NCBI GenBank assembly: GCA_015711895.1
Contig: JACVJH010000299.1
Location: 1 to 7,737, forward strand
Source of the DNA: Candidatus Solincola tengchongensis
GTDB lineage: Bacteria; Actinomycetota; Geothermincolia; Geothermincolales; RBG-13-55-18
DNA length: 7,737 nt
Direction: 5' to 3'
Every line of letters begins with the position of its first letter. Within the stretch, counting starts at the first letter, position 1. Of this stretch, positions 1 to 5,621 are shown piece by piece. The notes beneath the pieces are model-generated. The model had not been told where the DNA came from. It was given only the letters and a program-made list of their open reading frames with translations, and searched no databases. The translations under genes and the position numbers were made by a program.

Positions 1-535
1 ACACCGGGAGATGGAAGATGGAACCCGCCGTGCTGCGCACCGTCTTGGGGTTGTAGAGGTCCACGCTCTCCGAGCAGACGATGACGCCCCCCACCCCCGC
101 GGCGTCGGCGATGCGCACCATGGTGCCGAGGTTCCCGGGATCCCTTACCCTATCGGCCACCAGGACCACGGGCGGGACGCGGTTCAGGAGTTCTTCCAGG
201 GGCTTGTGGAGCATGGGGCACACGGCCACCAGGCCCTGAGGGGTGACCGTAGAGGCCAGGAGCTCCATAACCTGTGGGGAGGCTTGGAAACAAGGTATGT
301 CCCTGGCCCGCAGGAAATCGGCATAAGCCTCTAGGGCTTCCAGGCCCCTCTGGTCGCAGATGACGCACTCCGGGGGTATGTCGGCCTGGAGGGACTCGGC
401 CACCGCCTTCAGCCCCTCGGCCAAGAAAAGCCCCTCGCGGTAACGAAAACTGCGCTTGAGCAGGCGGCGGTAACGCTTGACGCGCTCGTTCTTCGGGCTC
501 TCTATGAATCCCGCCTGGCGAACCCCATCAGGCAC
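1..535 (-). CDS. TrmH/SpoU-family RNA 2'-O-methyltransferase (partial, 3' end beyond window)
   Basis: Probable S-adenosylmethionine-dependent 2'-O-ribose methyltransferase of rRNA or tRNA, SPOUT superfamily. The first 178 residues are in the window. Residues about 10-105 resemble the SpoU substrate-binding domain (IESPKNERVKR..., then EGLFLAEGLKAV at 34-45). The catalytic domain begins near 122 with VVLVADRVRDPGN and holds motif 1, N135-LGTMV-R141, where the Arg is the conserved catalytic residue of the family. It then holds motif 2, VRSTAGSIFHLPV at 166-178, where the window ends. Motif 3 (knot, SAM binding) would lie outside; family members are about 250-270 residues, so roughly a third is missing. 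The start chosen is GTG at 533-535, which overlaps the rplT stop by 8 bases and has AAGGAGG just upstream; no other usual start fits before the conserved IESPKN segment. Overlap with rplT implies co-transcription and probable translational coupling. The exact RNA target cannot be told. Confidence 0.88.
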   Translation of the reverse strand, partial: MPDGVRQAGFIESPKNERVKRYRRLLKRSFRYREGLFLAEGLKAVAESLQADIPPECVICDQRGLEALEAYADFLRARDIPCFQASPQVMELLASTVTPQGLVAVCPMLHKPLEELLNRVPPVVLVADRVRDPGNLGTMVRIADAAGVGGVIVCSESVDLYNPKTVRSTAGSIFHLPV

Positions 536-914
536 TCGCCTCCTTCGCCTCCGTCTCGCCCTCCAGGCTCTCTCTGGCTATTCTTACCAGCTCGGTGAAG
601 GAGGCGGGGTCGTTTACCGCCAGGTCCGCGAGCACCTTGCGGTTTACCTCAACCTCCGCCAGCTTCAGGCCCCGGATGAAGCGGTTGTAGGACATGCCGT
701 TCATCCGGGCGGCGGCGTTGATGCGGCTTATCCACAGCCGGCGGAAGTCCCTCTTCCTGGCCCGCCGGTCGCGGTAGGCGTACTGCAGCGAGTGCATGAC
801 CTGCTCGTGCGCGCTGCGGAAGGTGCGGCTGCGCGCCCCCCGGTAGCCCTTGGCCATGGCCAAGATCTTCTTCCTTCTCTTCCTCCTGGCTACGGAGTGT
901 CTTGTTCTGGACAT
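528..914 (-). CDS. rplT: 50S ribosomal protein L20
   Basis: Large-subunit protein that binds 23S rRNA early in assembly and, in several bacteria, represses its own operon by binding the leader or an internal site. The protein has 128 residues. The N-terminal half is the long basic helix arm (RHSVARRKRRKKILAMAKGY at residues 5-24, then RGARSRTFRSAHEQV). The globular rRNA-binding half contains RDFRRLWISRINAAARMNG and YNRFIRGLKLAEVEVNRKVLADLA, both family hallmarks. The usual length is about 117-120, and the surplus is an acidic/Ala tail (ESLEGETEAKEASA) after the conserved core. ATG at 912-914 is preceded by GGTGG about 4 bases away. It lies 44 bases after rpmI and overlaps the methyltransferase start by 8 bases. 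As third gene of the infC operon it is the likely ligand for feedback on the leader at 1741-1857, which is inference from other species. Confidence 0.98.
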   Translation of the reverse strand: MSRTRHSVARRKRRKKILAMAKGYRGARSRTFRSAHEQVMHSLQYAYRDRRARKRDFRRLWISRINAAARMNGMSYNRFIRGLKLAEVEVNRKVLADLAVNDPASFTELVRIARESLEGETEAKEASA

Positions 915-958
915 GGTCCACCATCCCTTTCATCAGCGATCGGTCTAGGGGTCGCCGC

Positions 959-1156
959 CTAACCCTTGCGCAGGAGTTTTCTCACTTTGGAAGCGTCGTG
1001 CGGGGACACTTCCTGCTTGACGCGATAGGTACGCTTGCGACGGGAGCTCTTCTTGACCAGTAGGTGGCTCCCGTACCCCTTGCGTCGCCTTATCCTGCCG
1101 CTGCCGGTTATCTCGAAGCGCTTGGCGGCGCCCCTGTGGGTCTTCATCTTGGGCAT
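959..1156 (-). CDS. rpmI: 50S ribosomal protein L35
   Basis: Small basic large-subunit ribosomal protein. It has 65 residues, the normal family length, with the diagnostic start MPKMKTHRGAAKRF and the internal GSGRIRRRKGYGSHLL segment, and it ends in SKVRKLLRKG. The ATG start at 1154-1156 has AGGAG about 4 bases upstream. It lies between infC (48-base gap) and rplT (44-base gap), the standard order of this operon in most bacteria. Neither gap shows a terminator or a convincing promoter, so the three genes should be on one mRNA from the promoter at 1863-1891. Confidence 0.98.
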   Translation of the reverse strand: MPKMKTHRGAAKRFEITGSGRIRRRKGYGSHLLVKKSSRRKRTYRVKQEVSPHDASKVRKLLRKG

Positions 1157-1204
1157 GATCTCCTCACTTCCTCTTCATCTCCGTTCACAGGAAAGTCCCG
1201 CTCC

Positions 1205-1726
1205 TCATTTCTTGGCCACCGCTACCGGGGCCAGTATCATCTGCATGTTCCTCCCCTCCAGCTTGGGCTCCGATTCCACGGTCCCCAGCTCGGCCACTTC
1301 CTCCGCCAGCTGCTGGAGGAGTTCCAGGCCCTTCTCCGTGTGGGTCAGCTCCCTTCCCCGGCACATGACCGTGACCTTCACCTTATGGCCGGCCTTGAGG
1401 AACCGCTCGATGTGCCTCTTCTTTATCTCGTAATCGTGCCGGTCGATCTTGGGGCGCATCTTCATTTCCTTGAAGCTGACCACGGCCTGCTTCTTGCGCG
1501 CCTCCTTCATCTTCACGGTCTGCTCGTAACGGTACTTCCCATAATCCATGATCTTGCAGACCGGGGGATCCGCCAGGGGAGCCACCTCCACCAGGTCCAG
1601 ATCCATCTCCTCGGCCAGGCGTAGGGCCTCCTCAATGGGCTTTATGCCTATCTGTTTTCCGTCCGGACCCACAACCCGGACCTCCCTGGCCCGGATCCCG
1701 TCGTTAACGCGCACGTGTTTTTCTAT
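1205..1726 (-). CDS. infC: Translation initiation factor IF-3, probable AUA start
   Basis: IF-3 binds the 30S subunit, keeps subunits apart and rejects non-initiator tRNA and poor start codons. With the start given here it has 173 residues. The N-terminal domain is at about 4-72 (VRVNDGIRAREVRVVGPDG, then the signature LADPPVCKIMDYGKYRYE at 51-68). A Lys-rich linker helix follows to about 82, and the C-terminal domain occupies about 85-168 (KEMKMRPKIDRHDYEIKKR; CRGREL; LEGRNMQMILAP). The first conventional in-frame start is GTG at 1712-1714, but it has no ribosome binding site in range. GGGAGGG at 1734-1740 is 7 bases from the in-frame ATA at 1724-1726. No ATG, GTG or TTG lies between GTG 1714 and the upstream in-frame stop. 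Rare starts (AUU, AUC) in infC of other bacteria underlie autorepression by IF-3, so ATA is favoured here, while GTG at 1714 (169 residues) is the alternative. It is the first gene of the operon. Confidence 0.96.
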   Translation of the reverse strand: MEKHVRVNDGIRAREVRVVGPDGKQIGIKPIEEALRLAEEMDLDLVEVAPLADPPVCKIMDYGKYRYEQTVKMKEARKKQAVVSFKEMKMRPKIDRHDYEIKKRHIERFLKAGHKVKVTVMCRGRELTHTEKGLELLQQLAEEVAELGTVESEPKLEGRNMQMILAPVAVAKK

Positions 1727-1733
1727 AGGACAT

Positions 1734-1740
1734 CCCTCCC
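1734..1740 (-). promoter_or_regulatory. Shine-Dalgarno sequence of infC
   Basis: GGGAGGG on the minus strand. The distance to ATA (1724-1726) is 7 bases, which is optimal. The distance to the first GTG (1712-1714) is 19 bases, too far. An out-of-frame ATG (1731-1733) touches the motif directly and is too close for efficient use. This site therefore decides the infC start. Confidence 0.8.
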
Positions 1741-1743
1741 GCG

Positions 1744-1777
1744 TTAAAGGAAAAGGATAGCGGTTTCCCCGCTATCC
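1744..1777 (-). terminator. Intrinsic terminator in the infC leader (attenuator)
   Basis: In RNA order, arm GGATAGCGG (1769-1777), loop GGAAA and arm CCGCTATCC (1755-1763) form a perfect 9-bp stem. TTTTCCTTT follows immediately. It sits before the operon's first gene and directly upstream of its ribosome binding site, so constitutive use would silence the operon. That argues for conditional termination. Confidence 0.85.
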
Positions 1778-1817
1778 ACGGGCTTTCCCTAACCCTGTCA
1801 GCCTGAGGCCCAGGGTG

Positions 1818-1835
1818 AGAAGCGAAACCGCTTCT
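1818..1835 (-). promoter_or_regulatory. Leader hairpin I, competing antiterminator partner
   Basis: In RNA order AGAAGCG, loop GTTT, CGCTTCT form a perfect 7-bp stem. Its 5' arm and loop contain AGCGGTTTC, the exact complement of GAAACCGCT in the terminator 56 bases downstream. Stabilising this hairpin, for example with a bound protein, would favour termination, and opening it would permit the antiterminator. The direction of control is inference. Confidence 0.7.
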
Positions 1836-1862
1836 GCTTAACTCTTCGGTTGTCGGTCAACA

Positions 1863-1891
1863 AGTATAATTTATCCTCGCCTACCTGGCAA
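1863..1891 (-). promoter_or_regulatory. Sigma-70-type promoter of the infC operon
   Basis: On the minus strand, -35 TTGCCA (1886-1891), a spacer of exactly 17 bases and -10 TATACT (1863-1868) match the housekeeping consensus at 5 of 6 and 5 of 6 positions. Transcription would start about 6 bases after the -10 box, near the A at 1857, giving a leader of about 130 nt before infC. This AT-rich patch stands out from the GC-rich surroundings. Confidence 0.75.
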
Positions 1892-2147
1892 TATCTCCCC
1901 TCCCCATGCTGTCCTCGATGCCGGGAGCCCGAGGAGAATCCTCGGTCCGGGAAAACCAGGCCCGCAAAGGCTATCTTGCCCGCTCGGAGCCTGGTTCCAG
2001 CCCCTGGAAGGCCATCCCTGTCGCAAATGCGTCGGTCTCTCGTTCTTCTGTCTCTCTGCGATGAGGCATGGCCCCCGCCCTTCGTGCCCGTCTTCCACGC
2101 GAACGTCGCTGGTCTTTTCCCCGGCCATTCGGGCCGTAGCCCTGTCC
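1892..2147. other. Intergenic stretch with several hairpins, no gene recognised
   Basis: These 256 bases lie between the kinase stop and the infC promoter. No open frame looks coding and no tRNA could be folded. Three perfect short inverted repeats are visible: CCGAGGA/TCCTCGG with a 3-base loop at 1929-1945, TTCCAG/CTGGAA with a 3-base loop at 1995-2009, and CGGCC/GGCCG with a 5-base loop at 2122-2136. The last lies 12 bases after the kinase stop and could help end that transcript, but none is followed by a U-tract in the transcribed direction. A structured 3' UTR or a small RNA is possible and unproven. Confidence 0.45.
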
Positions 2148-4427
2148 CTAGCCCCCTCGGCCGCTGGATTCGTCCAATTCACCCTCAGCGGGGTACACGG
2201 ACCTCCATTCGCTATCCGAAACCGGCGTCTGCACCGCCTTCCATACCGGCAGGGTGAAGCTGAAGGTAGTCCCTACCCACTTCTCGCTCTCCGCCCACAT
2301 CCGCCCTCCCTGTGCGGCCACCAGTTCGCGGCTTATGGAGAGACCCAGGCCGGTCCCGCTCTGCTGGCGCGTGGTCGAGGAATCCACCTGGTAGAATTTG
2401 TCAAATATCCTCGGAAGGTCCTGGGGTGACACCCCGATCCCGGTGTCGGCCACCTCAACCAGACATTCGCCGCCCTCCTTCCTGGCCCGCACGCGGACCT
2501 CACCGCCGGAAGGGGTGAACTTTATGGCGTTGTGGATGAGGTTGGTGAAGACCTGCCTCAGGCGTTCCGTATCCCCCGCCACCGCCGGCAGCCCGTCGGG
2601 AATCTCTAAAAACACCGCGACCCCTTTCTCGCGGGCCAGGTTCTCCAGCCCGGCCAGCACCCCCTCGGCCACTTCGCGGAGGTCCACCCTCTCTCTGCGC
2701 ACCTCGATTATCCCCGCCTCGATACGGGAGAGGTCCAGGAGGTCCTCGATGATCTTGGTGAGGGATTCCGTCTGCCGGAGAACGATCTCCAGGTAGCGGC
2801 GTTGCTTCTCGTTCACCGGCCCCACCCTTCCCGCGTCCAGCAGGCGCACGAAACCCTTGATGGAGGTGAGCGGCGTCTTGAGCTCGTGAGAGACCATGGA
2901 TATGAAGTTGGACTTCATGCGGTCCAACTCCACGAAGTCGGTCACGTCGTGAAGGATGACCACCGCTCCGACGACGCTTCCCGCCGGGTCCTGGAGGGGA
3001 AGCCATATCGCCTGGAAGAAAGTGGTACTGTCCGCCTTGAGGACCACCTCGTTCTTCACCTGCCGGCCCTCGTGCAGCACCGCGCGGAGGGCCTCCTCCA
3101 GCCCCACCTCCCTGAATTCCACCTCCCCTTCGGCCCGGCCGAAGGTCTCGCCGACGGGCTCTTCCGGTATCCCCTCCCGCGGGCCGAAGAGGCGCTCCGC
3201 GGAGGGATTGGCCAGCACCACCTTCCCCTCCCGGTCCAGCACCAGCAGGACGTCGGTGAGGCTGTTTATGATGGTCTCGATCTTGCTCTTGTCCTCCAGG
3301 GTGGTCCGGTACAGCCCGGCTTTCTCCAGGGCCAGCGCCGCCTCGCTGGCCAGGGTGAGCAGCACGCGCGCATCGTCGTCGTCGTAGGCCTCCTCCAGCC
3401 GCGAGAGACAGGCCAGTACGCCGATGACGCTGTTGCTGGCGAAGAGGGGCACGCAGATCATGGAAGCGAACCCCGTCTCCTTCATGAAGGGGTCGAAGCG
3501 CGGGTCCTCGCCGGTCCGGGAGATGGTCACCGGGAGGACGGCCGATGCGGCAACATATAGCGGGTTGGCCTCCCGTTGATAGGAGAGGAAGGACTCCTCG
3601 TCCACGACGTTTCGGGACAAGCGCACTTGGAGGTCCCCGTCCCCGTCGTACAGACAGATCAGCATGGCGTCGAGGGGCACAAGATCACGGGCCTTCTCCT
3701 CCAGCACCTCGATTATCTCCTCCGGGTTCAGCGTGGAGGCGAAGCGTATGGAGGCGGCATAGAGGGCGGAGAGCTCGCGGTTCTTGCGGTCCGCACGGTC
3801 GATGATGTCCGACAACTCCTTCTTCTCCCTCTCCTGCTCCCTCGCCTTGCTGATGACGAAGAAACCGCTGAGGGCGATGAGGAAATAAACCGGCACGGAC
3901 ATGGCCATCTCCTTCAGGGTCCCGAAATCCATCTGCTCGTAGAGGTAGGGGGCGAAGTAGATGGCGCAGGTCACCGTGGTGAAGAGCAGCGTCTCCAGGA
4001 GGTCGAAGTAGGCGGAGGAGAAGATGATCACCGTTATGTACAGGAGGGACAGGGCGCTCCTGCTCCCTCCCGTGAGATAAACCATCATGGCCACCAGGGC
4101 GTCGGTGGCCAGGAGCAACAGGGAGAAAGCCCACGGATGGTATCCCTCGTAGGGGAAGAAGCGGTGCCCCAGGTACACGGCTATGGACATGACCACGAAC
4201 CAGGGGAAGACGGGCGAGGTGTTGCGCTCCGAGTAGGGCAGGACGAAGAGCATGGTGGCCACCACGATGGTCAGCCAGAACAGGGAGGCCACGAAGCGGG
4301 TGGAGGTCAGCAACACCCGCACCTCCGCCCTCCCCACACGGCCCTTTCTCCCCGGCAGGGAGGGGAGGCTCACGCTCCTCTCCCGCATGGCCTTGGCCTC
4401 CGCTTTGGATGCCAATCCCCAGGACAC
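2148..4427 (-). CDS. Membrane sensor histidine kinase (6TM-GAF-PAS-HisKA-HATPase)
   Basis: Sensor kinase that autophosphorylates on His and passes the phosphate to a response regulator, most likely the receiver-GGDEF protein just upstream. It has 759 residues. A basic cytosolic start is followed by about six hydrophobic segments near 44-64, 73-88, 98-117, 124-140, 142-161 and 177-193. Next come a charged coiled coil (194-222), a GAF domain (about 225-372), and a PAS domain (about 382-497, LLVLDREGKVVLANPSAERLFG). HisKA follows with H514 in SHELKTPLTS; E515 and T518 are the usual ExxT of kinase/phosphatase enzymes. The ATPase domain has N-box N629-LIHNAIKF, G1 DTGIG (661-665), F-box FDKFYQ and G2 GTGLGL (691-696), so all boxes are intact. 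A short tail (730-759) follows. The N-terminal membrane unit has no extracytoplasmic domain, so the signal may be sensed in the membrane or cytosol. The longest frame begins at GTG 4427, whose AAAGGAG is too close. ATG at 4386-4388 (Met14) has GGAGG 8 bases away and may be the true start. Confidence 0.94.
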   Translation of the reverse strand: MSWGLASKAEAKAMRERSVSLPSLPGRKGRVGRAEVRVLLTSTRFVASLFWLTIVVATMLFVLPYSERNTSPVFPWFVVMSIAVYLGHRFFPYEGYHPWAFSLLLLATDALVAMMVYLTGGSRSALSLLYITVIIFSSAYFDLLETLLFTTVTCAIYFAPYLYEQMDFGTLKEMAMSVPVYFLIALSGFFVISKAREQEREKKELSDIIDRADRKNRELSALYAASIRFASTLNPEEIIEVLEEKARDLVPLDAMLICLYDGDGDLQVRLSRNVVDEESFLSYQREANPLYVAASAVLPVTISRTGEDPRFDPFMKETGFASMICVPLFASNSVIGVLACLSRLEEAYDDDDARVLLTLASEAALALEKAGLYRTTLEDKSKIETIINSLTDVLLVLDREGKVVLANPSAERLFGPREGIPEEPVGETFGRAEGEVEFREVGLEEALRAVLHEGRQVKNEVVLKADSTTFFQAIWLPLQDPAGSVVGAVVILHDVTDFVELDRMKSNFISMVSHELKTPLTSIKGFVRLLDAGRVGPVNEKQRRYLEIVLRQTESLTKIIEDLLDLSRIEAGIIEVRRERVDLREVAEGVLAGLENLAREKGVAVFLEIPDGLPAVAGDTERLRQVFTNLIHNAIKFTPSGGEVRVRARKEGGECLVEVADTGIGVSPQDLPRIFDKFYQVDSSTTRQQSGTGLGLSISRELVAAQGGRMWAESEKWVGTTFSFTLPVWKAVQTPVSDSEWRSVYPAEGELDESSGRGG

Positions 4428-4625
4428 TCCTTTCTATCCTTCCCATCCTCCGGCGAGGCCTTCCCGGCCCCGCGCGTCTCCCGGACGGGAAACGCGTTCG
4501 TGCCTCCGCGTCCCGCTCACCCCGCATCACGGCCCGGGGGCCCGGCCCGCCTCCTCGCGCCGGTACACGCCACCCGGAGGCCGCGGGCCGCCCGGCGGCC
4601 GGACTCCCTGTGCGTCGCGGCGGGG
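4428..4625. other. GC-rich spacer between response regulator and kinase genes
   Basis: These 198 bases show no convincing gene. They are extremely GC-rich and hold strong inverted repeats, notably GGCCG/CGGCC with a 5-base loop at 4586-4600 and a GGCCC/GGGCC-rich run at 4531-4550. No U-tract follows in the transcribed direction and no clear -35/-10 pair precedes the kinase. The structures may slow polymerase, protect the upstream mRNA end or set the ratio of regulator to kinase. Whether all three signalling genes share one mRNA cannot be settled from sequence. Confidence 0.5.
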
Positions 4626-5621
4626 TCAGTCGCGGCGCCGCCGGTCGAAGACGAAGTTGCTGCCCGGCATGGTCTTCACATATTTCTTGAGCTCGGCGGC
4701 GATCTGGGCCACCTTGCCGGGATGGTCCAGCTCCCTGTAGGTGTTGTGCACCACGGCGATGCTTATGGACATTATGGGGAAGCGCTGCACGTTTCCCCGC
4801 CGGTCCGTGCTCACGATGTAGCCTCTCTCCCGGTCCTCTTCCTCGTAGTGGGACGGGATACGAGAATCGAAAAGGCGGATAATCTCCTGCGAGATGAGGG
4901 GCGCCCTCTCCATCTCCGTGACCACGATGAAGTCGTCTCCCCCTATATGGCCCACGAAGTCGCTCTCCGCGCCGTACTTGTCCATGGCCTCCAGGATGCA
5001 CTGGGAGGTCATTTTGATGACCTCGCTACCGGCCACGAAGCCGTAACGGTCGTTGTAGGCCTTGAAGTCGTCGAGGTCCACATAGCACACGGCGAACTTG
5101 GCCCCTTTCCTGATGCGGTCCTCGATGACCTCCTCGATGGCCCGGTTGCCGGGAAGGCCGGTGAGCGGGCTGGCCTCGCCGTCGCGTATGGACCTCCTCA
5201 GGTGCATGTTGATGCGCGCCTCCAGCTCCAGGGGATCGAAGGGCTTGGTTATGTAGTCGTCGGCTCCCGTCTCCATGCCCTTTATCTTGTCCTCCAGCAT
5301 CCCCTTGGCGGTGAGGAGGATGATGGGTATGTGGCTGGTGAGGAACTCGTTGCGCAGGCGGAGGCACACCTCCAGACCGTCGAGGTCCGGCATCATCACG
5401 TCGAGGATCACGATGTCCGGTTTCTCCCTCTCGCAGAGCTCGAGCGCCTCCATGCCGTCGCGCGCCTCCAGGGGGCGGAACCTCTCGGCGCTCAGCGTCT
5501 CCACTATCAGCTCGCGGATGTTGGGGTCGTCATCCACCACCAGGACCTTGAACTTCCTGCCCTCCTCCTGCCGCCGGGCAGCCTCGCCCCTCAAGATCTC
5601 GTCGAACAAGCCCCTTTTCAC
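4626..5621 (-). CDS. Response regulator with receiver and atypical GGDEF domain
   Basis: Two-component output protein, 331 residues, cytosolic. After a charged leader (1-22) comes a complete receiver at about 24-143: acidic pocket D30/D31, phospho-acceptor D74 in VILDVMMPD, T104 in LLTAK and K126 in TKPF. The GGDEF domain spans about 150-328: SPLTGLPGNRAIEEVI, CYVDLDDFKAYND, and the signature HIGGDDF at 225-231, where canonical enzymes have GG(D/E)EF. It differs further: NDRYGFVAGSEVI replaces NDxxGHxxGD, so the guanine-contacting Asp is Ser199, and AESD stands where the inhibitory RxxD site would be. It may be a weak, product-insensitive diguanylate cyclase or a nucleotide-binding effector. 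The GTG start at 5619-5621 overlaps the upstream TGA (GTGA), with GGGGAG adjoining, implying translational coupling to the HD-GYP gene. The kinase downstream is its probable partner. Receiver identity is certain; enzymatic activity is uncertain. Confidence 0.93.
   Translation of the reverse strand: MKRGLFDEILRGEAARRQEEGRKFKVLVVDDDPNIRELIVETLSAERFRPLEARDGMEALELCEREKPDIVILDVMMPDLDGLEVCLRLRNEFLTSHIPIILLTAKGMLEDKIKGMETGADDYITKPFDPLELEARINMHLRRSIRDGEASPLTGLPGNRAIEEVIEDRIRKGAKFAVCYVDLDDFKAYNDRYGFVAGSEVIKMTSQCILEAMDKYGAESDFVGHIGGDDFIVVTEMERAPLISQEIIRLFDSRIPSHYEEEDRERGYIVSTDRRGNVQRFPIMSISIAVVHNTYRELDHPGKVAQIAAELKKYVKTMPGSNFVFDRRRRD

Larger units (their letters stand above)
1741..1857 (-). promoter_or_regulatory. 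infC operon attenuator leader (candidate L20/IF-3 leader)
   Basis: This is untranslated leader RNA between the likely transcription start (A near 1857) and the infC ribosome binding site. In RNA order it holds three elements: hairpin I (1818-1835), hairpin II (ACCCTG 1811-1816 with CAGGGT 1792-1797, plus an inner GCC/GGC pairing), and an intrinsic terminator (1744-1777). The segment AGCGGTTTC at 1824-1832 in hairpin I is perfectly complementary over 9 bases to GAAACCGCT at 1759-1767 in the loop and 3' arm of the terminator. If the two pair, both hairpin I and the terminator are destroyed. This is the layout of a terminator/antiterminator switch. In Bacillus subtilis the infC-rpmI-rplT leader is controlled by L20 through transcription attenuation; assigning L20 as ligand here is inference, because no 23S rRNA mimic could be confirmed by eye. 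Confidence 0.75.

Noticed and set aside
477..962. A 161-codon plus-strand frame opposite rplT
   Set aside because: It is fully antisense to rplT, which has unmistakable L20 sequence, and shows no protein-like features.
1991..2014. Possible tRNA T-arm (GGTTCCAGCCCC) in the intergenic stretch
   Set aside because: The conserved purine after TTC is missing, and no acceptor stem, D-arm or anticodon arm can be arranged around it on either strand.
2110..2147. Rho-independent terminator for the kinase gene
   Set aside because: The CGGCC/GGCCG hairpin has only 5 bp and is followed in the transcribed direction by GGGGAAAAGACC, not a U-tract.
1871..2182. A 103-codon minus-strand frame in the kinase-infC gap
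   Set aside because: It starts within the 3' end of the kinase gene, has no ribosome binding site or recognisable domain, and would run into the infC promoter. Composition looks like GC-rich noise.
4574..4617. c-di-GMP-I riboswitch called outright from GCACAGGG and GCCTCCGG
   Set aside because: The GCAAACC segment, the GAAA tetraloop and the GACGCAAAG segment are absent, and the rest is a GC inverted repeat. It is kept only as a low-score thing to test.
3685..5001. A 438-codon minus-strand frame overlapping the kinase and regulator genes
   Set aside because: It is a shifted frame across two well-supported genes and the GC-rich gap. The product is Pro/Arg/Gly/His-rich with no recognisable domain.
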